Below are positions 1 to 5,664 of a stretch of 9,182 nt of DNA, one piece after another. Source of the stretch: Flammeovirgaceae bacterium (GTDB lineage Bacteria; Bacteroidota; Bacteroidia; Cytophagales; MED-G16); contig NZVP01000067.1 of assembly GCA_002697405.1 (NCBI GenBank), positions 1 through 9,182 on the forward strand. The letters are read 5' to 3'. Positions within the stretch are counted from its first letter, which is position 1. The number at the start of each line of letters is the position of its first letter. A model generated the notes under the pieces. That model worked only from the letters and a program-made list of their open reading frames with translations. It did no database searches and was not told the DNA's origin. The translations under genes were made by a program, and so were the position numbers.

Positions 1-82
1 CTGGAATCGTTAATCCTGATTTAAATGCTGTACAACCTAATATAAGTAAAATAAATAGTAATAGTAGAATAAAGTTTTTCAT
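1..82 (-). CDS. Lipoprotein, N-terminal fragment (cut by left edge)
   Basis: Reading leftward from the ATG at 80-82 gives 27 codons with no stop before the window ends. The peptide begins MKNFILLLLFILLILGC and continues TAFKSGLTIP. It has one lysine, a run of about 13 hydrophobic residues, then I-L-G-C, which fits a lipobox with Cys17 as the lipidated residue; Leu at -2 is slightly off the usual consensus. This predicts export and anchoring to a membrane, as for many Bacteroidota lipoproteins. The mature part visible is too short to name a family or function. It lies downstream of mnmE on the same strand but 191 nt away, with its own promoter-like elements, so it is probably a separate transcription unit. 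The start is supported by the signal peptide beginning exactly there. Confidence is high for the signal peptide; function is unknown. Confidence 0.72.
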   Translation of the reverse strand, partial: MKNFILLLLFILLILGCTAFKSGLTIP

Positions 83-86
83 TCAA

Positions 87-119
87 TAAACCTACAAATT
101 TCCTACCTGAAAATCAAAA
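87..119 (-). promoter_or_regulatory. Candidate Bacteroidota-type promoter for the lipoprotein gene
   Basis: On the minus strand, TTTTG (119-115) is followed after 20 nt by TAGGTTTA (94-87). This is one base from the TAnnTTTG -7 element known in Bacteroidota, at the usual spacing from a -33 TTTG. The -7 element ends only 4 nt before the ATG, so the transcript would have almost no leader. It is a motif match in A+T-rich DNA and could be chance. Confidence 0.4.
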
Positions 120-129
120 GGGTAGTGGC

Positions 130-182
130 GAGTAACTAAAATTTAGTTACTCACTAAAACGAGTAACTAAATAGTAACTAAA
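130..182. repeat. Four-copy array of an 11-nt repeat, GAGTAACTAAA
   Basis: Exact copies of GAGTAACTAAA lie at 130-140 and 161-171. An exact inverted copy lies at 142-152, and a fourth copy with one change (TAGTAACTAAA) at 172-182. Copies 1 and 2 form a perfect 11-bp inverted repeat around the single base A141; copies 3 and 4 are directly tandem. Same-direction copies start at 130, 161 and 172, that is 31 and 11 bp apart, close to whole helical turns. The array sits about 10 bp upstream of the candidate -33 element of the leftward lipoprotein gene, where an activator or repressor site would lie. The bound factor is unknown. The inverted pair could also form a hairpin in RNA, but no T-run follows on either strand. 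Confidence 0.7.
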
Positions 183-256
183 AAGATTAAAAACTACTTA
201 TATATTAAAAAAATGATTTCTTAAATGTGTCTAAATTGTATAAAAAGGGCATTTAG

Positions 257-301
257 TTTTTCTAAATTCTGTTTTATTTGCCAATACAGAATTTTGAAAA
301 A
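257..301 (-). terminator. Hairpin spanning the mnmE stop codon, possible terminator
   Basis: Positions 286-301 and 257-272 are complementary over 16 bp with a single mismatch (T295 against T263). The 13-nt loop (273-285) contains the mnmE stop codon. In the leftward transcript the 5' arm is the end of the coding sequence (codons for F-S-K-F-C) and the 3' arm is non-coding. A five-U stretch (246-242) follows about 10 nt after the stem, further than in a standard intrinsic terminator. A shorter alternative stem, ATTTAG/CTAAAT (251-256 with 262-267), overlaps it. The structure is clear; its role as a terminator is inferred. Confidence 0.45.
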
Positions 302-1638
302 ATATTACCAAGAACTTCATCATTAGATATTTCACCGGTTATTTCTCCAAGGTGAGTAAGTGCGTACTTAATATCTAAAGCTAATAAATCAGTATTTGAC
401 TTATTTTTTAAATTTTTCTTAACGTTAAAAATAGATTTATTTACATTATTTAATGCAGCAAAGTGTCTCTCGTTTATCATTATTGATGAATCTGAATTCA
501 CTAAATTTTCTTTAATAAATGAATTCAGTGAATTTTTTAAATTAATAATATCCTCATTTTTTTGAGCAGATATTTGAATTAAACTATTGTTAATAAAATA
601 TTCATTGACTTCTTTTTTAATTTTTAAATCATTCTTATTTCCTACAATAATAATATTCTTGTTTTTAAGAAAATTAGAATCTAATTCTGATTGAATGGAT
701 TTTGAACTTGAATTTTCTAAATCTATAACATATAAAATCAATGCTGCTTTTTCAACTTGTTGAAGCGCTTTTTTAATACCGATTTTTTCTATTTTATCAT
801 TAGTGTCTCTTATTCCTGCTGTATCAATAAACCTTAATAAATTACCTCCGATAGTTATAGTGTCCTCTAAAACATCTCTTGTTGTTCCTGGTATATCAGA
901 AATTATAGCTTTATCATCTTCTAATAAGCTATTAAGAATAGTAGACTTACCAACATTAGGTTTACCAAGTATTAAGACATTAATGCCATCTTTAATAACA
1001 TTATTTAATTTATAACTATCTAATAACATATTATTAAAGGATACAATTTCATCTAATAATGTTTCAAGTTTATCTCTGTTTGCAAATTCAACATCTTCTT
1101 CAGAAAAATCTAGTTCTAATTCTAATAGGCTTGATAAATTAATTAAGTCTTTTCTGAGTTGTTTGATTTTTTTAGAAAAAACACCTTTTATATGATTTAT
1201 TGCCATTTTATGAGAGTTTTCAGAATTTGAAGATATAAGATCTGAAACTGCTTCAGCTTGAGATAAATCAATATTTCCACTTAAAAATGAACGAAAAGTA
1301 AATTCACCTTTATCTGCTATTCTTGCTCCTAACTCTACAGTTATTGAAAGAATTTTTTTTATTATAAAAGATGATCCGTGACATGATATTTCAACAATAT
1401 TTTCCCTTGTATAAGAGTTAGGTTCTATAAATACGGAAACAAGTACTTCATCAATAATAGAATTTTTATACTCTAAATTTCCATAGTGTATAGTGTGACT
1501 TTTTACAATTGATAAATCCTTAGAAGGAAATAATTTGTTAATAATTTTAATTGAGTCTTTGCCAGACAATCTAATTATCCCAATTGCTCCTTCTCCCTGA
1601 GGTGTTGATTGAGCTACTATAGTGTCATTTAATTTCAT
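274..1638 (-). CDS. mnmE: tRNA uridine-5-carboxymethylaminomethyl modification GTPase MnmE
   Basis: MnmE works with MnmG in the cytoplasm to modify U34 in the anticodon of several tRNAs, using a folate one-carbon donor and GTP hydrolysis. The protein is 454 aa, the normal family length. Visible parts, numbered from the chosen start, are the N-terminal folate-binding domain starting NDTIVAQSTPQGEGAIGIIR, the conserved GEFTFRSFLSGNIDLSQAEAV stretch near 111-131, a helical middle, and an inserted G domain. The G domain has GKPNVGKS (225-232), PGTTRD (250-255), DTAG (272-275) and NKND (334-337). The C terminus is FCIGK, containing the invariant cysteine. I start at the ATG at 1638 (MKLNDTIVA), which matches where family members begin; a TTG three codons upstream also opens the frame but adds only residues not found in homologues. 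It is monocistronic or the tail of the leftward cluster, 77 nt after the ZIP gene's end. All key motifs are intact. Confidence 0.97.
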   Translation of the reverse strand: MKLNDTIVAQSTPQGEGAIGIIRLSGKDSIKIINKLFPSKDLSIVKSHTIHYGNLEYKNSIIDEVLVSVFIEPNSYTRENIVEISCHGSSFIIKKILSITVELGARIADKGEFTFRSFLSGNIDLSQAEAVSDLISSNSENSHKMAINHIKGVFSKKIKQLRKDLINLSSLLELELDFSEEDVEFANRDKLETLLDEIVSFNNMLLDSYKLNNVIKDGINVLILGKPNVGKSTILNSLLEDDKAIISDIPGTTRDVLEDTITIGGNLLRFIDTAGIRDTNDKIEKIGIKKALQQVEKAALILYVIDLENSSSKSIQSELDSNFLKNKNIIIVGNKNDLKIKKEVNEYFINNSLIQISAQKNEDIINLKNSLNSFIKENLVNSDSSIMINERHFAALNNVNKSIFNVKKNLKNKSNTDLLALDIKYALTHLGEITGEISNDEVLGNIFSKFCIGK

Positions 1639-1644
1639 TAAATG

Positions 1645-1652
1645 CAAAAGTA
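1645..1652 (-). promoter_or_regulatory. Candidate -7 element (TACTTTTG) for mnmE
   Basis: On the minus strand TACTTTTG fits TAnnTTTG and ends 6 nt before the chosen mnmE ATG. No convincing -33 TTTG is seen 19-21 nt upstream. If real, the mRNA would be nearly leaderless, which would also exclude the upstream TTG start. The motif is expected several times by chance in DNA this A+T-rich. Confidence 0.3.
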
Positions 1653-1715
1653 CTAAAAGATGTAGTTATATATACTAAAATATTATAAACTGAAATAGAG
1701 TGATTTTATTTATTA

Positions 1716-2564
1716 TTATCCCAAAGCAACATCAAGACACATCATAACTATAAATCCTAAAATTAGCCCCATAGTTGCTAAATCTACGTTACCTCCTCTT
1801 TGACTTTCTGGAATAACTTCCTCAACTACTATAAAAATCATAGCTCCAGCCGCAAAAGCTAGTGCATAGGGTAGAATAGGATAAACTAACATAACAAAAG
1901 CAGCACCAATCACAGCGAATATTGGTTCTACAATTGCAGATAATTGTCCCCATTTCCATGATTTAGTTTTACTAAATCCAGCTCTTCTCAGAGGCATAGA
2001 CACGGCAAAACCTTCTGGAAAATTCTGAATACCAATTCCAATACCTAATGCTACTGCTGATCCTAAACTAAATACAGAAGAAAATTCAGGTGATGCCAAT
2101 GCACCAAAAGCTACACCAACAGCAAGTCCTTCAGGTATATTATGTATAGCAATTGCTAATACTAATAATGAAGTTTTCTTTAAATCAGTTTTTGGACCTT
2201 CTGCCTCCTCAATTTTTCCAAAAATATGAAGGTGAGGTATAGATTTATCTAATAAAAACATAAATGCAGCTCCTAGAAAAAATCCTATAGCAGGTGGTAA
2301 AAAAGATGGTAAATTTGATTTTCCTAGTTCATTTTGAATTTCAACAGCATCTATTGCAGGAGATAATAATGACCAGAAACTTGCTGCAATCATTACTCCA
2401 CCTGTAAAACCTAATGCTGCATCTAAAAATTTTCTATTTGTTGATTTAAACATAAATACTAATGCAGCACCAGTTGCTGTTAGTATCCAAGTAAATAGAC
2501 CAGCATATAGGGCTTGAATAATAGGTGATGATTGTGATCCAAAAAAATCAATTATAATATCCAT
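1716..2564 (-). CDS. ZIP-family divalent metal transporter (GufA/ZupT-like)
   Basis: This is an inner-membrane importer of divalent metal ions such as Zn, Mn or Fe. The 282-aa protein has about eight hydrophobic segments. Two metal-site motifs are clear: HNIPEG at 141-146 (His141, Asn142, Glu145) in the fourth membrane segment, and QNFPEG at 180-185 (Gln180, Asn181, Glu184) in the fifth. Glutamine in place of histidine in the second motif is usual for the GufA branch, which includes the structurally studied Bordetella ZIP. The sixth segment carries VVEEVIPES (Glu248, Glu249). A short loop around 107-130 contains PHLH, a likely metal-binding patch. It begins 2 nt after the end of the DtxR/MntR-type regulator gene, so the two are almost certainly co-transcribed. 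The transporter is therefore probably the regulator's main target, shut off when metal is plentiful. Substrate cannot be read from sequence; Mn or Fe is favoured by the regulator and Zn remains possible. Confidence 0.93.
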   Translation of the reverse strand: MDIIIDFFGSQSSPIIQALYAGLFTWILTATGAALVFMFKSTNRKFLDAALGFTGGVMIAASFWSLLSPAIDAVEIQNELGKSNLPSFLPPAIGFFLGAAFMFLLDKSIPHLHIFGKIEEAEGPKTDLKKTSLLVLAIAIHNIPEGLAVGVAFGALASPEFSSVFSLGSAVALGIGIGIQNFPEGFAVSMPLRRAGFSKTKSWKWGQLSAIVEPIFAVIGAAFVMLVYPILPYALAFAAGAMIFIVVEEVIPESQRGGNVDLATMGLILGFIVMMCLDVALG

Positions 2565-2566
2565 AT

Positions 2567-3235
2567 TTAAATCTTTGTTATTTTAATATTGTTAGATATA
2601 TCTTTTGAGATAATGACGGATTTTTTATTTATAAGAATTTCAACAGATTGATCATATTCTATTTTATCTACAATTTTAATTTCTGTTCCAATTTCAATAT
2701 TTAATTTTTTCAATAGATTAAAAAACTCCTCATCTTCATTAATTATTCTTGAAACAATTCCTTTTTCATTTATATTAAGATCAGAAATAGATATTTTATC
2801 AACAAAATCAATTTCTCCTAATTTATTTGGAATAGGGTCTCCATGGGGATCAATTTTAGGATATTTCAAATATTTATCTAAATTGTCAATTAACTCTTCT
2901 GATGATACATGTTCTAATTCTTCAGCTATTTCATGTATTTCATCCCATTTGAATTTTAACTTATCATGTAAAAAAACTTCCCATAACCTATGTCTTCTTA
3001 TAATTTGAAGTGCAATTTTTATTCCTGACTTTGATATTGTACTTCCTTTATATTTCTCATGATAAACAAGATTTTTCTTTGATAGCTTTTTTAGCATATC
3101 AGTTACAGATGCTGGCTCAATATTTAATATCTTTGAAATTGAATTTGTTGAGACTTGTTTATTGCCAAACTCAGATAAATTAAAAATTGATTTTAAATAG
3201 TTTTCTTCAGATTTTGATAATTTAATATTAGGCAT
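2567..3235 (-). CDS. DtxR/MntR-family metal-dependent transcriptional repressor
   Basis: A cytoplasmic DNA-binding protein that represses metal-uptake genes when loaded with Mn(II) or Fe(II). The 222 aa comprise a winged helix at about 5-65 (recognition helix near ASVTDMLKKL), a dimerisation and metal-binding domain at about 70-140, and a C-terminal FeoA/SH3-like domain at about 150-222. By alignment from memory, His82, Glu86 and His101 match the ancillary site of DtxR, with Glu167 and Glu170 in the C-terminal domain completing it. Glu105, Glu108 and His109 match the primary site. Glu105 replaces the DtxR cysteine (Cys102), as in MntR proteins, which favours manganese. Two N-terminal MntR ligands (Asp8, Glu11 in Bacillus) appear as Asn12 and Lys15, so the site is not canonical. 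It is first in an operon with the ZIP gene, and the palindrome at 3249-3264 just upstream suggests autoregulation. The ATG at 3235 gives the usual family N terminus. Confidence 0.93.
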   Translation of the reverse strand: MPNIKLSKSEENYLKSIFNLSEFGNKQVSTNSISKILNIEPASVTDMLKKLSKKNLVYHEKYKGSTISKSGIKIALQIIRRHRLWEVFLHDKLKFKWDEIHEIAEELEHVSSEELIDNLDKYLKYPKIDPHGDPIPNKLGEIDFVDKISISDLNINEKGIVSRIINEDEEFFNLLKKLNIEIGTEIKIVDKIEYDQSVEILINKKSVIISKDISNNIKITKI

Positions 3236-3248
3236 ATCAAATAAAGTT

Positions 3249-3264
3249 TTTAGGTTTGCCTAAA
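3249..3264. promoter_or_regulatory. Palindromic operator, probable DtxR/MntR-type metal box
   Basis: TTTAGG and CCTAAA form a perfect 6-bp inverted repeat around the spacer TTTG. The TTAGG/CCTAA halves resemble the known DtxR/IdeR operators (TTAGG-type half-sites). The site is centred in the 49-nt gap between the regulator gene (13 nt from its ATG) and the divergent TPR gene (20 nt from its ATG), so one bound dimer could block both promoters. Assignment to this regulator rests on position and similarity, not on binding data. Confidence 0.7.
3251..3258 (+). promoter_or_regulatory. Candidate -7 element (TAGGTTTG) for the TPR-msrA genes
   Basis: TAGGTTTG fits the Bacteroidota TAnnTTTG -7 element exactly and lies entirely inside the operator palindrome, 26 nt before the TPR start codon. 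A repressor on the palindrome would occlude it. No clear -33 TTTG is seen at 19-21 nt upstream; the nearest TTTG (3213-3216) is 34 nt away. The reverse strand carries a weaker match, TTTATTTG (3245-3238), close to the regulator's start. Confidence 0.45.
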
Positions 3265-3284
3265 TTATTCAAAAAAAAATATTT

Positions 3285-3866
3285 ATGAAAAAATATATAT
3301 TGTTTTTTTTATTAATCTCATGTGCCTCTGAAGAATCAAGGTTAGCTGATATTTATTACCAAAATAAAAATTATAATAAGGCAATTGAATACTATACTGA
3401 AAGCTTAAAACTTAAACCCAATGATACTCAATCTTTATACAGAAGAGGTAGGTCTTATGAAGAACTAAAGCAATTTGATAAAGCATTAATTGATTATAAT
3501 AAAGTTATATCTATTGATAGTGAAAATGTAAATGCTATCTTAAGTTTAGCTATAAATAGCCTGAGAGAAAAACAATATTTGGATGCTGAGTTATATTCTA
3601 AAAAAGTTATTAAAATAAACCCCGATTTACATGATGCTTATTATTTATTAGGAAGATCACAACAATATCAAGGTTTTTTTTCTGATGCTGTAAGATCGTA
3701 TCAAACATCTATATCACTAAATTCTGATTTCTCAGAATCATATTATTATCTTGGTCTTGTATATTTAAAATTAAAAAATGATAAAAATGCATGTAAAAAC
3801 TTTTCAATAGCAACCTCGTTAAATAATTCTGAGGCTAAAAAAATACAAAAAAGATATTGTTATTAA
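3285..3866 (+). CDS. TPR-repeat lipoprotein
   Basis: A membrane-anchored scaffold-type protein; its partner is unknown. The 193-aa product begins MKKYILFFLLISC, a short signal peptide with lipobox L-I-S-C and lipidated Cys13. The mature chain is almost entirely tetratricopeptide repeats: about five units, S18-D47 and then four exact 34-residue units starting near 48, 82, 116 and 150. They show the usual Gly/Ala-Tyr and Ala pattern (for example YLLGRSQQYQGFFSDAVRSY). Helix-pair repeats of this kind bind other proteins and have no catalytic residues. The start has no Shine-Dalgarno but follows a run of nine A residues (3271-3279) and an AT-rich leader, normal for Bacteroidota. It is divergent from the metal regulator and its stop codon directly abuts the first possible msrA ATG, so it is probably co-transcribed with msrA. 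A specific role, such as in a metal or oxidative stress response, is only suggested by context. Confidence 0.9.
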   Translation: MKKYILFFLLISCASEESRLADIYYQNKNYNKAIEYYTESLKLKPNDTQSLYRRGRSYEELKQFDKALIDYNKVISIDSENVNAILSLAINSLREKQYLDAELYSKKVIKINPDLHDAYYLLGRSQQYQGFFSDAVRSYQTSISLNSDFSESYYYLGLVYLKLKNDKNACKNFSIATSLNNSEAKKIQKRYCY

Positions 3867-3908
3867 ATGAAATTTTTACTTTTAGTTTACTTCCTAAATA
3901 TTAATAAT

Positions 3909-4445
3909 ATGAATTTAAAGACTGCTACTTTTGGTTCTGGGTGTTTCTGGTGTACAGAAGCAATATTTGAATTAGTTGAAGGTGTAAATGACGTTATTTC
4001 TGGTTATTCAGCTGGAAATACAGAAAATCCAACCTATAAAGAAGTTACTTCTGGAAGAACAAATCATGCTGAGGTTGTTAATATAATTTATGATCCGACT
4101 AAAGTAACCTATTTAGAGTTATTAGAGATATTTTGGAGGACACATGATCCGACTACTCTTAATAGACAAGGAGCAGATGTAGGAACACAATATAGATCTA
4201 TTATACTATATCATGATGCTGATCAAAAAAAATTATCAGAGGAAACTCTCAAGAAATTAGATGAATCAGGTGCATGGAATAGTCCTATAGTTACCAAAAT
4301 AGAAAAATTTGAAAAGTTTTATCCTGCAGAAAATTATCATCAAAATTATTATGAGTTAAATCCTAATAATTCTTACTGTTCATTTGTGATATCTCCAAAA
4401 GTAGATAAATTCAAAAAGGCATTTTCTGATATTTTAAAAAATTGA
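3909..4445 (+). CDS. msrA: Peptide methionine (S)-S-oxide reductase MsrA
   Basis: MsrA reduces methionine-S-sulfoxide in proteins, restoring oxidised methionine, with thioredoxin as electron donor. The 178-aa protein, at family length, starts MNLKTATFGSGCFWC. Cys12 of GCFWC is the catalytic cysteine. Other family motifs follow: GYSAG, YKEVTSGRTNHAEVV, FWRTHDPT, QGADVGTQYRS and FYPAENYHQNYY. A late cysteine in NSYCSFVISPK is a candidate resolving residue. An in-frame ATG at 3867, directly after the TPR stop codon, would add MKFLLLVYFLNINN. Those 14 residues are hydrophobic but too short and lack a lipobox or clear cleavage site, so I prefer the start at 3909, where the family's conserved region begins. 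If the longer form were made, the enzyme might be membrane-tethered. It is likely the last gene of the TPR-msrA unit, followed by a terminator hairpin at 4496-4525. Confidence 0.95.
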   Translation: MNLKTATFGSGCFWCTEAIFELVEGVNDVISGYSAGNTENPTYKEVTSGRTNHAEVVNIIYDPTKVTYLELLEIFWRTHDPTTLNRQGADVGTQYRSIILYHDADQKKLSEETLKKLDESGAWNSPIVTKIEKFEKFYPAENYHQNYYELNPNNSYCSFVISPKVDKFKKAFSDILKN

Positions 4446-4495
4446 TAAAATTCAATTTAATATTTACAATTTTCATAAAATAATACTCATTAATT

Positions 4496-4525
4496 ATATA
4501 GTTATTGTAATAACTGTATTTTTTT
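4496..4525 (+). terminator. Intrinsic terminator after msrA
   Basis: A 10-bp stem (4496-4505 with 4510-4519, one G-U pair at 4499/4516) closes a TGTA loop. Seven T residues (4519-4525) follow directly. It begins 50 nt after the msrA stop and before glnII. The stem is A+T-rich and so not very stable, but the arrangement is that of a Rho-independent terminator. Confidence 0.6.
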
Positions 4526-4556
4526 AGCTGATGACTAAAATTTGATTTAATATCTT

Positions 4557-4580
4557 TTATTTACAACAAATAATTTTTTT
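4557..4580 (+). other. Second weak stem-loop with T-run in the glnII upstream region
   Basis: TTATTT (4557-4562) and AAATAA (4568-4573) pair across a 5-nt loop, with seven T residues at 4574-4580. The stem is only 6 A-T pairs, so it may be chance. It lies 38 nt before the glnII start and could be a backup terminator or part of the glnII leader. I see no convincing promoter for glnII in 4526-4618. Confidence 0.25.
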
Positions 4581-4618
4581 AAATTCCGATATTATTTAAC
4601 CAAAAAATTATTAATCAA

Positions 4619-5632
4619 ATGTCAAAAAAATCTAAATTAGAATATATCTGGCTAGATGGATTCAAACCTACACAAAGTTTAAGAAGTAAAACACGTATTG
4701 AAAGAGACTTTTCAGGAAAAGTAGAAGACTGTCCAATGTGGTCTTTTGATGGAAGTTCAACACAACAAGCAGAGGGTAATGATTCTGATTGTTTATTAAA
4801 ACCTGTTGCAATTTTCCCTGACCCAGATAGATCTAATGGTTATTTAGTTATGACAGAAGTCCTAAATGCTGATGGTTCTCCTCATGAAACTAATGCGAGA
4901 GCAACAATTGATGATGATGACAATGATTTTTGGTTTGGATTTGAACAAGAATATTTTTTATGTGATCCTACTACAAATCTACCTCTAGGATTCCCTGAAA
5001 ATGGATATCCTGCTCCTCAAGGTCAATATTACTGTAGTGTTGGTGCAAAGAATGCTTTTGGAAGAGATATTGTAGAAGAGCATCTTGATCAGTGTCTTGA
5101 AGCTGGTATTAATGTTGAGGGTATAAACGCAGAAGTTGCAACTGGTCAGTGGGAATATCAGGTCTTTGCTAAGGGTGCTAAAAATGCTGGTGATCAGGTA
5201 TGGGTTGCAAGGTATCTTGCAGAAAGAAATGCAGAAAAATGGGGGGTGAGTATAGACCTACATCCAAAGCCAATTAAAGGTGATTGGAATGGTTCTGGAA
5301 TGCATGCAAACTTTTCTAATGAGGTAATGCGTACTTGTGGTGATGAAAAAATATTTAATAAAATTTGTGAAGGATTTGATGGAAAGAATATAAAAAAACA
5401 TATGGACGTTTATGGAGCATATAACGATCAAAGACTTACAGGATTACATGAAACTCAATCAATAGATAAGTTTTCATATGGAGTCTCTGATAGGGGAGCT
5501 TCTATAAGAATACCTATTGGAACTGTTGAAGATGGATGGGTTGGTAGATTAGAAGACAGAAGGCCAGCGTCTAATGGTGATCCTTATCAAATAGCATCTG
5601 TCATTGTTTCAACAACAAAAGCTGCTCTATAA
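4619..5632 (+). CDS. glnII: Type II glutamine synthetase (eukaryote-like GSII)
   Basis: Makes glutamine from glutamate, ammonia and ATP in the cytoplasm. The 337-aa length is that of the short GSII class, not the roughly 450-470-aa GSI or 700-aa GSIII. An N-terminal beta-grasp domain (about 1-95) contains EYIWLDG (8-14) and WSFDGSST (41-48). The catalytic domain follows with FWFGFEQEYF (104-113; Glu109 and Glu111 as metal ligands), NAEVATGQWEYQV (170-182), GDWNGSGMHANFS (221-233; His229), RLTGLHE (272-278), SYGVSDRGASIRIP (286-299) and LEDRRPASN (311-319). The adenylylation-site tyrosine region of GSI is absent, so control by GlnE-type adenylylation is not expected. This GSII form is well known in Flavobacteriia, so it need not be a recent transfer. 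It stands behind its own upstream region after the msrA terminator. No PII, amt or gltBD gene is adjacent. All key catalytic motifs appear intact. Confidence 0.96.
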   Translation: MSKKSKLEYIWLDGFKPTQSLRSKTRIERDFSGKVEDCPMWSFDGSSTQQAEGNDSDCLLKPVAIFPDPDRSNGYLVMTEVLNADGSPHETNARATIDDDDNDFWFGFEQEYFLCDPTTNLPLGFPENGYPAPQGQYYCSVGAKNAFGRDIVEEHLDQCLEAGINVEGINAEVATGQWEYQVFAKGAKNAGDQVWVARYLAERNAEKWGVSIDLHPKPIKGDWNGSGMHANFSNEVMRTCGDEKIFNKICEGFDGKNIKKHMDVYGAYNDQRLTGLHETQSIDKFSYGVSDRGASIRIPIGTVEDGWVGRLEDRRPASNGDPYQIASVIVSTTKAAL

Positions 5633-5642
5633 TTATTTTATA

Positions 5643-5650
5643 TAGATTTG
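5643..5650 (+). promoter_or_regulatory. Candidate -7 element (TAGATTTG) before the permease gene
   Basis: TAGATTTG fits TAnnTTTG and lies in the 32-nt glnII-permease gap, 14 nt before the TTG start. No -33 TTTG is found at the expected distance. Read-through from glnII is equally likely. Confidence 0.3.
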
Positions 5651-5664
5651 CATAAACTGCAGAT

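Noticed and set aside
803..1015. Open frame of 70 codons on the + strand inside mnmE
   Set aside because: It lies antisense to the conserved G domain of mnmE and its translation resembles no protein I know; it is a shadow of the real gene.
1639..1647. TTG at 1647 as the start of mnmE
   Set aside because: It adds only M-H-L before the ATG that matches the family N terminus, and it overlaps a promoter-like element.
4446..4618. Riboswitch or small RNA in the spacer before glnII
   Set aside because: Apart from two A+T-rich stem-loops with T-runs there is no G+C-containing conserved fold or motif that would support one.
4619..5632. Recent gene transfer of a eukaryotic glutamine synthetase
   Set aside because: GSII of this length is common in Flavobacteriia and its base composition looks like that of neighbouring genes.
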